Part shown: in pieces, positions 1 to 7,406 of the stretch
Numbering within the stretch: the stretch's first letter is position 1
How the letters are laid out: each line of letters opens with the position of its first letter
Assembly (NCBI GenBank): GCA_937960725.1
Contig: CALGOY010000101.1
Coordinates: 1 to 10,773 of the forward strand
DNA: 10,773 nt
DNA from: an uncultured Bacillota bacterium
Lineage (GTDB): Bacteria; Bacillota; Clostridia; Caldicoprobacterales; UBA3941
Direction of reading: 5' to 3'
The notes under the pieces: generated by a model
What the model was told of the DNA's origin: nothing
Database searches by the model: none
What the model saw: the letters and a program-made list of their open reading frames with translations, nothing else
Translations under genes and position numbers: made by a program

Positions 1-611
1 AACTTAGAATAGATGATGGAAAGTGGTAATTAGGAGCTATACTACTACATTTCGACAAGATTATAGGGATAGGCAGCGATGCAGTTACTACAGACACCAT
101 ATCCAATGTTAAGGAAATTGGGGAAGTAAAAGAGGCAATAGAGCTGGCTAAGAAAAATATAAAGATTATAGGGGCAAAGTGCTACACGCAGAAAGGCAAG
201 TTTATTGGTACAATCAAGGGATATTACATAAACGAAAAGGATGGGACAATAACAAGCTGTGAACTAGAAGCTGAAGGAACAATAAAGACCATGCCTGCTT
301 CTGGTATAATCACTTATGGAAAGGATGTTCTGATAGCTGCCGATGATGTGGGCGAAAGTTGTTTGGAGCATAAAGATGGTAACAAGGCCCCTAATGAGCC
401 GGTAGCTGGAGCTTCTACAGCATCTAGCGCCTCCAATCTATTCGAACAGAAAAAGATACAGTTTTTGCTAGGTAAAAAGGCCAGCAAGAGGATTGTAGAC
501 TCCGAGGGAAATATTTTAATAGATAAAGGGCAGCTGGTAACGGAGGAAGTGGCAAGGAAAGTAAAAGATTGCGGTAAATTAGTAGAGCTGATTATGAATG
601 TAAGTTCATGA
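1..611 (+). pseudogene. PRC-barrel domain protein, 5'-truncated by the window, with an in-frame TAA
   Basis: The coding frame runs through positions 3-611. It reads LRIDDGKW, then TAA at 27-29, then LGAILLHFDKIIGIGSDAV and onward, open for 193 codons to the TGA at 609-611. The sequence matches what I know of clostridial proteins with two PRC-barrel domains. The end of the first barrel lies around the stop. The second barrel (about 165-290) shows the typical GKFIGTIKGYYI strand pattern. A short C-terminal conserved segment (about 440-608) contains QFLLGKKASKRI and ends KLVELIMNV. Homologues usually have DDGKWYLGA at the stop, so the TAA sits where a Tyr codon (TAT or TAC) is expected, one base away. 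No ATG, GTG or TTG restart exists in frame before ATG 291, which is already past most of the second barrel. PRC-barrels are small beta-barrels of RNA-processing or adaptor type; this protein's role is not established. Either a decayed gene or a sequencing error. Confidence 0.75.
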
Positions 612-612
612 T

Positions 613-643
613 AAAAATCCATGCGTTCGAAGCATGGATTTTT
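613..643 (+). terminator. Rho-independent terminator after the PRC-barrel gene
   Basis: A perfect 12-bp stem, AAAAATCCATGC (613-624) with GCATGGATTTTT (632-643), encloses a 7-nt loop. The stem ends in a run of T. It begins one base after the TGA stop and separates this gene from the VanW gene. The A-rich 5' side means it could also work on the other strand. Confidence 0.9.
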
Positions 644-765
644 ATATTACGGGGAAATATATTGATACATGTTACAAGAATTTTACAGTAGGTTAAAAAA
701 TTGTTACCATGGATTACAGTTGTGCTTCAAGCTGTTAAACTTTATTGATATTATTGGAAATAGTA

Positions 766-794
766 TTTACTTTTAAGATTTCATCTATTATTAT
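766..794 (+). promoter_or_regulatory. Candidate promoter for the VanW gene
   Basis: TTTACT (766-771) is separated by 17 bp from TATTAT (789-794), placing a start near 801, about 44 nt before the VanW start codon. The match is moderate (4/6 and 5/6). The rest of 644-844 is AT-rich with no other feature that I can support. Since a strong terminator lies upstream at 613-643, a promoter must exist in this gap if the gene is expressed on its own. Confidence 0.4.
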
Positions 795-844
795 TTTATT
801 ATTAGCAGTTGTGAAAATATAGCTGAACGGTTGGAGGAAAGCTG

Positions 845-2362
845 ATGCAAGCTGAAACAAGGATAGAAAAAAAATCAAAGACAAAACCTTTACTTATAAC
901 TGTTGTTATCCTTTTAATGTTGATAATTGCCAGTGCTTTTGCTTGCGCCTACTATATTTTAACTTTTGATAAGTTTTATAACGGCATTGTGGTTGACGGC
1001 ATATCTTTATATAATATGACCAAGCAAGAGGCATTATCGGCAGTAGAAGCCCTTAATCAACCTAAACTGGATAAAATGAAGGTTGTGTTGGAGTATGAGG
1101 GCAAGACCTGGGTGTACGATTATAAAACATTAGGGGCTACTGTGAATGTTGAAGAAGTAATAGAAGAAGCATATTCAGTAGGACGGGAAGGCAGTTATTT
1201 AGACAGGCTTATTACTATTTACAAAACTGCTAAAGAAGGCAGGGAATTTAATACTACCTTAACCTATGACGTTTCCTTGCTGCGGGATGATTTAGAGGCT
1301 CTTGCGGCAGAGATTAATGAAGAGCCAATAGATGCTACAATAACATTTGATCCTAGCAAGAAAGAAAAATTTTCATTTACTCCCCACAAAGTTGGCAGGG
1401 GAGTGTTAGTAGATAAAGCAATGAAGGATTTAGAAGAGCGTATAAATGCCGGAGACTTTTCCCCTTATGAAATCCCGGTTGAAGAACTGCATCCTAAGTA
1501 TACTTTAGAAGAAGTGAAGACATGGACTTCTAAAATTGCTTACTATTCTACTCCACTAACTAATAATGCCAATAGGAATCATAATATTGCACTTTCTTCA
1601 GCAAGCTTTAATGGTATAAGGGTGGATCCGGGGGAGATTTTCTCTTTTAACGAAGCTACTGGTCCTCGGGATGTAGCCCATGGCTATAAAAATGCCCCCG
1701 TAATAGTAGGTGGTAAAAAGCTAGAAGATGAACCGGGGGGAGGAAATTGTCAGTCATCTAGCACCCTGTACGCAGCAGTTATCCGCGCAGATTTAGAAAT
1801 TATTGAAAGGCTGCCCCACTCATTTCCATCTACTTATATAGAGGTAGGGCAGGATGCTACGGTAAATTATCCTTATGCTGATTTTAAATTTAGGAATAAC
1901 AAGGATACCCCGATTTTTATTGAAAGGTACATCAGCAACGGGAGGCTTCACGTGGTAATCTATGGGAAAGCCCCCACTGAATACGATAAAATCGAAGTTA
2001 TAACTAAGATAATTGAAAGAACGGAAACCCCCGAGCTGAAGATACAAGAAGATCCTACTTTGTATGAGGGTGAAGAAATAGTCGAGTACAAATCCCGTCC
2101 CGGTATTAAAGCTCAAACATATCGGGTTTATTATAAAAATGGTAAGGAAATAAAAAGGGTTAAGGAAGCATACTCTAATTATCCTAAGATCGTTGGCTTG
2201 AAAAGGGTGGGCACCAAGCCGCGTCCTACGCAAAATCGCGATACTAATCCTGCACCTTCTAACCAAGGAAAATCACAAACTAAACCAGAAACAAAGCCAG
2301 AAACTAAACCGGATTCCGAATCCAATGCGGGATCCGAAGAAACTCCTGCCGAATCTAGTTAA
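845..2362 (+). CDS. VanW family protein with N-terminal membrane anchor and G5 domain
   Basis: 505 aa. ATG 845 follows GGAGG (833-837) at 7-nt spacing. In order: a short basic cytoplasmic N-terminus; one membrane segment (about residues 16-38), so the rest is extracellular; a region resembling the putative peptidoglycan-binding domain that precedes VanW in YoaR-like proteins (about 90-215); the VanW domain (about 234-363), with FSFNEATGPR, GGGNCQSSSTLY (Cys302) and PHSFP (His325); a G5-like domain (about 384-458); and a Pro/Lys/Thr-rich tail with tandem KPET units (about 479-490). VanW was named from vancomycin-resistance clusters, but members are widespread in Firmicutes that have no such cluster, and there are no van genes here. 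The biochemical role is not settled; cell-wall association is inferred from the anchor and the G5 domain. The Cys is strongly conserved in the family, where the usual form is GGGICQVSSTLY. Terminators on both sides make it a single-gene unit. Confidence 0.9.
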   Translation: MQAETRIEKKSKTKPLLITVVILLMLIIASAFACAYYILTFDKFYNGIVVDGISLYNMTKQEALSAVEALNQPKLDKMKVVLEYEGKTWVYDYKTLGATVNVEEVIEEAYSVGREGSYLDRLITIYKTAKEGREFNTTLTYDVSLLRDDLEALAAEINEEPIDATITFDPSKKEKFSFTPHKVGRGVLVDKAMKDLEERINAGDFSPYEIPVEELHPKYTLEEVKTWTSKIAYYSTPLTNNANRNHNIALSSASFNGIRVDPGEIFSFNEATGPRDVAHGYKNAPVIVGGKKLEDEPGGGNCQSSSTLYAAVIRADLEIIERLPHSFPSTYIEVGQDATVNYPYADFKFRNNKDTPIFIERYISNGRLHVVIYGKAPTEYDKIEVITKIIERTETPELKIQEDPTLYEGEEIVEYKSRPGIKAQTYRVYYKNGKEIKRVKEAYSNYPKIVGLKRVGTKPRPTQNRDTNPAPSNQGKSQTKPETKPETKPDSESNAGSEETPAESS

Positions 2363-2371
2363 TGAAAGGAT

Positions 2372-2404
2372 AAAAAACTCCCTAAAACAGCAGGGAGTTT
2401 TTTT
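2372..2404 (+). terminator. Rho-independent terminator after the VanW gene
   Basis: The stem AAAAAACTCCCT (2372-2383) pairs with AGGGAGTTTTTT (2392-2403) across an 8-nt loop, and the T-run continues to 2404. It starts 9 nt after the TAA stop. Confidence 0.92.
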
Positions 2405-2439
2405 ATTCTTTTATTTTTTATATGGATATTCTATAATAA

Positions 2440-2500
2440 TACTATACAATTTAGTGTTGGCTATCTCTATGCTAATGATGGCTATTAAACTTGTATAGTA
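2440..2500. repeat. 10-bp inverted repeat upstream of manA, possible operator pair
   Basis: TACTATACAA (2440-2449) and TTGTATAGTA (2491-2500) are perfect reverse complements separated by 41 bp, 51 bp centre to centre, or about five helical turns. The right arm lies at the -35 zone of the proposed manA promoter. It lies beyond the VanW terminator, has a long loop and has no T-run, so a terminator is unlikely. Binding by a regulator is an inference. Confidence 0.5.
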
Positions 2501-2523
2501 AGTTAATCGGACTGATTTATAAT
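2494..2523 (+). promoter_or_regulatory. Candidate manA promoter
   Basis: A perfect -10 hexamer TATAAT lies at 2518-2523, 30 bp before the preferred manA start. The -35 is poor: TATAGT (2494-2499) at 18 bp spacing is the best match at normal distance, and TTGTAT (2491-2496) is 21 bp away. A weak -35 overlapping an inverted-repeat arm would fit a promoter controlled by an activator or repressor. Transcription would start near 2530. Confidence 0.5.
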
Positions 2524-2553
2524 AAAATCACTTAAGAGAAGGTGGTAGTATAT

Positions 2554-3612
2554 ATGTATCCATTAATGTTTAAGCCCATCTTAAAAGAAAGGATATGGGG
2601 TGGACGAAAACTTGAAGAAAAGTACGGAAGGCAATTGCCGGAAGGAAAGATAGGAGAAAGCTGGGATATTGCTTGCCATCCCAATGGTACAAGTATTGTA
2701 GATAACGGAATTTATAAGGGAAAATCTTTAAGCGAGCTTATAGAAGAACGGGGCAGGGATATTTTAGGCAAAATAGTAGAAGAAGATTTTTCTAAATTCC
2801 CACTGCTTATAAAGATCTTGGATGCTTCGGATGTCCTGTCTGTGCAGGTTCACCCGGATGATGAATATGCAGCAGCGAATGAAAATGGAGAGCTAGGAAA
2901 GACGGAGATGTGGTATATATTAGACGCAGAGCCCGGTGCTATAATCTATTACGGTGTCAAGCCAGGTATCAGCCGGGAAGAATTTAGGGAAGCCATAGAA
3001 AAGGGCCAGCTGGAGTCTTATCTAGGCCGTATGGAAGTAAAAAAAGGAGATGTTATATATATTCCCGCGGGGATGGTTCATGCCATTGGAGCAGGGATCA
3101 TGATCTGTGAAATCCAGCAGAACTCTGATACTACCTATAGGGTTTTTGACTGGAACCGAAAAGGAGCCGATGGCAACCCCCGAGAGCTGCACATAGAAAA
3201 AGCCTTAGATGTAATTGATTTTGAAGGTAAGCATTCCAGGGAGAAGGTCAAAGGCCTGGCTGTGCAGGAACAAGGGGGCGAGCGCACTATCTACGTGGCC
3301 TGCAGGTATTTCGCCATGGAAAAGCTGGATATAGCCGGAGAGATGAAAGAATGTGCAGATGGAGATAAATTTTTCACTCTGACTATAGCAGAGGGTTCAG
3401 GTGAGATTAGATATGATGGAGGAGTTCAAGCTTTTTCAGCGGGAGATTCCCTATTAATACCTGCAAGCTTAGGTTCATATTCTATAGCAGGAGATTGTAC
3501 GGTAATCAAGGCTTATGTGCCTGATAGACAAAAAGATATAGTAGACTATCTGGAGGCAAAGGGCTTTACTAGGGAGCAAATGAATGCAATAGCTGGCTTG
3601 TTTGAAGATTAA
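2554..3612 (+). CDS. manA: Mannose-6-phosphate isomerase, class I
   Basis: 352 aa from ATG 2554. The frame could start at GTG 2542, but that GTG lies inside the ribosome site AAGGTGG (2539-2545), which is 8 nt from ATG 2554; starting MYPLMFKPILKERIWGG also matches the family. The cytosolic enzyme interconverts mannose-6-P and fructose-6-P, letting mannose enter glycolysis or supplying mannose-6-P for glycan synthesis. It is a cupin-fold zinc enzyme. The expected metal ligands are visible as Gln98 and His100 in VQVHPDDEYA, Glu118 in GKTEMWYI, and His176 in IPAGMVHAIGAG. The active-site stretch YRVFDWNR (195-202) is also present. The C-terminal cupin half (about 245-325) is complete. The size is close to the short Firmicutes ManA form (the Bacillus protein is about 315 aa), slightly longer. 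First gene of a probable operon with the rhomboid gene 29 bp downstream. Confidence 0.95.
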   Translation: MYPLMFKPILKERIWGGRKLEEKYGRQLPEGKIGESWDIACHPNGTSIVDNGIYKGKSLSELIEERGRDILGKIVEEDFSKFPLLIKILDASDVLSVQVHPDDEYAAANENGELGKTEMWYILDAEPGAIIYYGVKPGISREEFREAIEKGQLESYLGRMEVKKGDVIYIPAGMVHAIGAGIMICEIQQNSDTTYRVFDWNRKGADGNPRELHIEKALDVIDFEGKHSREKVKGLAVQEQGGERTIYVACRYFAMEKLDIAGEMKECADGDKFFTLTIAEGSGEIRYDGGVQAFSAGDSLLIPASLGSYSIAGDCTVIKAYVPDRQKDIVDYLEAKGFTREQMNAIAGLFED

Positions 3613-3641
3613 AAATTATAAAGGAAAGGATAGAAAAATTA

Positions 3642-4538
3642 ATGAATTATGATTGGAGGCGAAGACCAGATTTTATAGAGGGAGAGTATGAAATTATAGA
3701 AGAGCGGTATATAGACAACGATACTTATATATATTCTGACCCTAAACCTCCCTATATTACCTATACGATATTAGGGATAAATATCGCCGTATGGCTGATT
3801 ATGAAGTTTGTTGGGCTGTTATTTGGATGGGGCACAAATGCCCAGCTCATTTTATTCGGGGCGAAGGAAAATAGCTTAATAGCTAGGGGGCAGTACTGGA
3901 GATTAATAACCGCAATGTTTCTTCACATAGATATACTTCATCTCTTTTTCAATTCCTACGCTCTGTATATCTACGGCCCAGCTGTTGAAAAATTATTTGG
4001 TAAAATCAAATACCTATTGGTATATCTACTGTCTGGACTTGTAGGAAGTATATTTAGCTATGCCCTTAGCCCCAATCCAGCGGCGGGGGCTTCGGGAGCT
4101 ATTTTTGGCTTAATGGGTTCCCTGTTGTATTTTAGAAAGCGGAAGAGGAGATTGTTTTACCGCATATTTGGATCAGGGCTGCTCTTTATCATCGGCATTA
4201 ATCTATTTTATGGCTTTGTTCAGCCAGGCATTGACAACTGGGGTCATATAGGAGGGCTTATAGGGGGCTATTTAGTAGCCAATGCTCTTGGTTTATATAA
4301 GGATCGCAGGGTGGACATAGATAAGCTGTTAGCCTGGCTCTTGCTTATTGCCGTGATTTTACTAGGACTTAGATACGGCAACTATAAGTATGGCAGAGCA
4401 ATCTATTTAGAGTATACGTATTTTGCCCGGCCACAAATTTTGGGATACAATCAATATTATGGGAATGCTTTGGAAGATTATTTGGAGCTGGCGGAGGCGG
4501 AGCAATATTCCGTTGAAGCCTGGTTTTATACTGTTTGA
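3642..4538 (+). CDS. Rhomboid family intramembrane serine protease
   Basis: 298 aa. ATG 3642 is preceded by AAAGGA (3625-3630), 11 nt away, a slightly long spacing. The catalytic dyad is intact: Ser151 in GASGAIFGL (GxSG) and His202 in NWGHIGGLIGG. The other hallmarks are WR (86-87) in the first loop and HxxxN (His100, Asn104) in HLFFNSYALYIYG. Membrane segments are at about 43-63, 88-111, 122-142, 148-165, 173-192, 199-217 and 227-245, consistent with six core helices plus an extra C-terminal one. Rhomboids cleave membrane-protein substrates within or near the bilayer; the substrate here cannot be told. Both tails are soluble and Tyr-rich: an acidic N-tail (1-41, seven Tyr) and a C-tail (245-298, twelve Tyr). 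It lies between manA and the DUF362 gene with gaps of 29 and 69 bp and no terminator, so it is probably cotranscribed. Confidence 0.93.
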   Translation: MNYDWRRRPDFIEGEYEIIEERYIDNDTYIYSDPKPPYITYTILGINIAVWLIMKFVGLLFGWGTNAQLILFGAKENSLIARGQYWRLITAMFLHIDILHLFFNSYALYIYGPAVEKLFGKIKYLLVYLLSGLVGSIFSYALSPNPAAGASGAIFGLMGSLLYFRKRKRRLFYRIFGSGLLFIIGINLFYGFVQPGIDNWGHIGGLIGGYLVANALGLYKDRRVDIDKLLAWLLLIAVILLGLRYGNYKYGRAIYLEYTYFARPQILGYNQYYGNALEDYLELAEAEQYSVEAWFYTV

Positions 4539-4607
4539 ATAGCTAAACAGCATGATTTAAGATTGGGAATGGCTATAAGATAAATAAAATAGTAGAAGGG
4601 GATGGGC

Positions 4608-5756
4608 ATGGAGCGGGTAGCAGTAGTTGAATGCCGGGATTATAACTTAGAAAATGTGGATATCGCCATAGAAGAATGTTTTAAGCGATTGGGTGGAATA
4701 GAGAAGTTTATAAAACCAGGGATGAAGGTTCTTTTGAAATGTAATCTATTGGCTAGAAAAAGGCCTGAGGAATGCACTACGACTCATCCTGCTGTGGTAG
4801 AGGCTGTGGTGAGAAAGGTTCAGCAGGTTGGAGCAGTGCCTATTATAGGGGATAGTCCCGGTGGATTATATAATAAGTCCGTTTTGAAAATGGTATACAA
4901 TGCTTCTGGAATGACCCAGGTGGCAGAAAGGACGGGAGCTGAGCTTAACTATAATACCGATTCTGTAGAAGTGGAACATCCGGAAGGCAAGGTTATAAAA
5001 AGGCTAACGATTATAAAGATACTAGAAGAGGTGGATGCGGTAATATCGCTGTCGAAGTTGAAAACCCACGGAATGACTTTGTTTACTGGCGCTGTCAAAA
5101 ACCTATTCGGAGTGATTCCGGGAACTACTAAAGCAGAATATCACCTGAGGATGAAAGAGCTTAGGGATTTTTCCGATATGCTTGTAGATATATGTACTTA
5201 TGTGAGACCAACTTTATCTATAATGGACGGCATAGAGGGAATGGAAGGAAATGGACCTTCAGCGGGAAATCCGAGGAAGATAGGAGCACTTCTTGCAAGT
5301 ACAAGCCCCTATGCCTTGGATGTAGTGGCTACATCCTTGGTAGGAATCCCCCCTCAAAAGGTATGTACAATCCAAAGGGCTAAGGAGAGGGGCATCTGTA
5401 CAGATCGCCTGGAAGATATACAGATATTGGGAGAAGAATTTGAGAGGCTGCGCATTGATGATTTTAAATTACCAGACAGCGGGGAGGTTAATTTCTTTGA
5501 AAGGTTTTTGGGCAGGGATAGCAAGCTAGCAAGCTTTCTCAACTATCATTTAGGACCAAAGCCTTGTTTCGATTACAATATCTGCGTAGGTTGTAGGGAC
5601 TGCCAGCGGTCTTGCCCTCCCGATGCTATTACCATGGTGGAAGGGAAGCCGCTGGTAGATTTAAAAAAGTGTATTAGATGTTTCTGCTGCCAGGAACTAT
5701 GTCTTCATAAGGCTGTGTATGTCAAGAGAAGCTGGTTTTTTAAGATGTTTAGGTAA
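4608..5756 (+). CDS. DUF362 domain protein with C-terminal 2[4Fe-4S] ferredoxin module
   Basis: 382 aa from ATG 4608. An ATG six bases upstream (4602) directly abuts the ribosome site AAGGGG (4596-4601), whereas 4608 has a normal 6-nt spacing. The DUF362 domain spans about residues 1-290, with the family marks LLKCNLL, TTHPAVVEAV, KLKTHG (Lys152-His154) and TGAVKNLFG (160-168). The C-terminus carries two cluster motifs: Cys326, 329, 332, 336 followed by Pro, and Cys355, 358, 361, 365, with an extra Cys360 giving CxxCxCCxxxC. The protein should be a cytosolic iron-sulfur protein. DUF362 members are often annotated as iron-sulfur or redox proteins, but no reaction is established for this form. 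Probably the last gene of the manA-rhomboid unit. It converges on galT, overlapping its stop by 8 bp, and I see no terminator at the junction. Confidence 0.92.
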   Translation: MERVAVVECRDYNLENVDIAIEECFKRLGGIEKFIKPGMKVLLKCNLLARKRPEECTTTHPAVVEAVVRKVQQVGAVPIIGDSPGGLYNKSVLKMVYNASGMTQVAERTGAELNYNTDSVEVEHPEGKVIKRLTIIKILEEVDAVISLSKLKTHGMTLFTGAVKNLFGVIPGTTKAEYHLRMKELRDFSDMLVDICTYVRPTLSIMDGIEGMEGNGPSAGNPRKIGALLASTSPYALDVVATSLVGIPPQKVCTIQRAKERGICTDRLEDIQILGEEFERLRIDDFKLPDSGEVNFFERFLGRDSKLASFLNYHLGPKPCFDYNICVGCRDCQRSCPPDAITMVEGKPLVDLKKCIRCFCCQELCLHKAVYVKRSWFFKMFR

Positions 5757-7332
5757 GAGGGGAAAAGCCTGCTGTATTTAGGAAGCGCTTGAAAGCATCC
5801 CTGCCTTCAGCAGATGTTTTAAATACTCCAGCGTGTTCCAGCACCTGCACGCATTTGGCTCCTACTGCCTTTTCAATTATAGCTTTGGCTTCCTGCGTTG
5901 TGTTTTGGGTTCCATGTTTTTCAACCAATTCCTCTATCCAATGGGAGTGCTGGAACAGAGGATGTTCAGGGTCTTTTACATTTTCATCTTTGATATCCTT
6001 TGAGCCGGTTAGAAAGTCCTGGATGGCCTGAAGTTCTTTTTGCAGCCTGCCGGGAAGGATAAACAGCCCCATAACTTCGATAAGCCCTATATTTTCTTTT
6101 TTAATGTGGTGCAGTTCCTCGTGGGGATGGAATATTCCAAGGGGATGCTCTGAGCTCGTTCTATTATTTCTAAATACCAGGTCAAGTTCATAGAGGCCTT
6201 CTGAGTTAATCCTTGCGATAGGAGTAATAGTATTGTGAGGGATTTTTTCCCCTTGTTCATTGATTGACTCTGCAAGGATATCTACGCTTTCATCTGAATA
6301 GTTCCGCCACAGCCCAAGGATATGTTCTGCTAGCTCCACCAAGGTAGCCGTATCCCTGGCTGCAAGGCGCAGAGCTGACATGGGCCAGCGGACAATTCCT
6401 GCCTTTACATCTGGATACTTAGAATTTGTCAGTTCTATTTCAATGGGAGCCTTTTCCATGGGGAAGGTGTAACAGCCGCCTTGAAAATGGTCGTGATTTA
6501 AAATAGAACCTCCCACTATAGGCAGATCTGCATTGGAGCCAATAAAATAGTGGGGAAATTGTTCAATAAAATCAAATAGCCGTCTGAAGGTTTTTCCGGT
6601 TATCTGCATTGGAACGTGGTCTTCACTTAGGACTATACAGTGTTCATTGTAGTAGACATAAGGGGAGTATTGAAAATGCCACTTTTCCCCGTTCAGGATT
6701 AGTGGAAGGGTTCGCAGGGTTTGGCGGGCAGGATGGTTGATTCGCCCAGCATAGCCCACGTTTTCAGGGCATAGGACACATTTTGGATAGTTGGATTGGG
6801 GTGCATTTTTTAAAGCAGCAATCTCCTTAGGATCTTTTTCGGGCTTTGTAAGATTTATCGTTATTTCCAACTGCCCATAAGGGCTATCATAACTCCACTT
6901 CAAATTTTTTGCAATTCTGCTAACCCGTATGTAATCGGAGTTTTGGCACAGGCTGTAGAAATATTTAGTGGCTTCCTCAATTCCCTGTTCTATTTTTATA
7001 TCGCTAAAACGGCGGACTATCTCTGAAGGCCTTGGCATCAGTACTCCCATCAATCTAGTATCAAAAAGGTCCCTATAGGTGACCGTGTTTTCAGGCAGCA
7101 GCCCTTTTTCGGCAGCATAATCGAGCAGAGCTTCCAAAATAGGAGTAGCAGTTTGTGGAATATCCTCTCCATCAATAGGCTCTGTAGGACAGTAAGGTTC
7201 TGCAATATCCAGGATATCCATCAGCTGATTTCTGCAGAAATTTAAATCTTCTTGTTCTATCAATCCCTTTTTTAGTCCAAATAAGAGAAGTTTTTCTATG
7301 AGAATAGCGGCTTCTTGTTCTGAATATTTCAT
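5749..7332 (-). CDS. galT: UDP-glucose--hexose-1-phosphate uridylyltransferase, class II GalT
   Basis: 527 aa, ATG at 7332-7330 on the minus strand. The complement of 7341-7350 reads AGAAAGGAAG, a ribosome site about 10 nt upstream. The enzyme transfers UMP between UDP-glucose and galactose-1-P, the second Leloir step, in the cytosol. It belongs to the Firmicutes class II family (about 500 residues), not the shorter E. coli type. The marks are CVLCPEN (Cys185, Cys188), GYAGRINHPARQ, VGGSILNHDHFQGG (His280-Asp281-His282), and AARDTA in the C-terminal half. In class II the HDH segment stands where class I has the HPH nucleophile motif; His282 as the uridylylated residue is inferred from that alignment. 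It is divergent from the galactokinase gene with a 170-bp shared region, and convergent with the DUF362 gene. No galE lies nearby. Confidence 0.95.
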   Translation of the reverse strand: MKYSEQEAAILIEKLLLFGLKKGLIEQEDLNFCRNQLMDILDIAEPYCPTEPIDGEDIPQTATPILEALLDYAAEKGLLPENTVTYRDLFDTRLMGVLMPRPSEIVRRFSDIKIEQGIEEATKYFYSLCQNSDYIRVSRIAKNLKWSYDSPYGQLEITINLTKPEKDPKEIAALKNAPQSNYPKCVLCPENVGYAGRINHPARQTLRTLPLILNGEKWHFQYSPYVYYNEHCIVLSEDHVPMQITGKTFRRLFDFIEQFPHYFIGSNADLPIVGGSILNHDHFQGGCYTFPMEKAPIEIELTNSKYPDVKAGIVRWPMSALRLAARDTATLVELAEHILGLWRNYSDESVDILAESINEQGEKIPHNTITPIARINSEGLYELDLVFRNNRTSSEHPLGIFHPHEELHHIKKENIGLIEVMGLFILPGRLQKELQAIQDFLTGSKDIKDENVKDPEHPLFQHSHWIEELVEKHGTQNTTQEAKAIIEKAVGAKCVQVLEHAGVFKTSAEGRDAFKRFLNTAGFSPLT

Positions 7333-7360
7333 CTAAAACGCTTCCTTTCTAAAAGAATTC

Positions 7361-7388
7361 TATAATTTTCATAGATTTTAAAATTATA
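7361..7388. repeat. 9-bp inverted repeat in the galT leader, possible operator
   Basis: TATAATTTT (7361-7369) and AAAATTATA (7380-7388) are perfect reverse complements separated by 10 bp, 19 bp centre to centre. The element lies just downstream of the predicted galT transcription start (about 7392, minus strand) and next to the weak galK promoter. It is pure A/T in both arms, so chance is a real alternative. Confidence 0.4.
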
Positions 7389-7406
7389 ACTTATCCCTAT
7401 TATAAC
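7377..7406 (+). promoter_or_regulatory. Weak candidate promoter for the galactokinase gene
   Basis: TTTAAA (7377-7382), 18 bp, then TATAAC (7401-7406). This -10 overlaps the galT -10 on the opposite strand, so the two promoters would compete for polymerase. The -35 is poor and I see no better plus-strand candidate in 7333-7502. The leader also carries an AAGGAG (7433-7438) with no well-spaced start codon after it. Confidence 0.3.

Noticed and set aside
27..29. TAA recoded as Tyr (altered genetic code)
   Set aside because: Several intact genes here, such as those ending at 2362, 5756 and 10508, use TAA as their natural stop, so reassignment is not credible.
291..611. Independent 106-aa gene starting at ATG 291
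   Set aside because: The ATG lies inside a continuous PRC-barrel reading frame that is open from base 30, and it has no ribosome site. It is an internal Met, not a gene start.
1820..2266. 148-codon minus-strand open frame inside the VanW gene
   Set aside because: It lies wholly within a well-supported gene, has no recognisable domain, and its composition is what the complement of the VanW coding frame would give.
2281..2311. Short tandem repeat encoding KPET units
   Set aside because: It is an ordinary low-complexity Pro/Lys/Thr tail of a surface protein, with too few units to call a separate repeat locus.
845..2362. Part of a vancomycin-resistance cluster
   Set aside because: VanW domains are common in Firmicutes envelope proteins. 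No vanH, vanA/B ligase, vanX, vanR or vanS gene is nearby.
5789..6031. 80-codon plus-strand frame opposite the galT 3' end
   Set aside because: Shadow of galT; no ribosome site or family resemblance.
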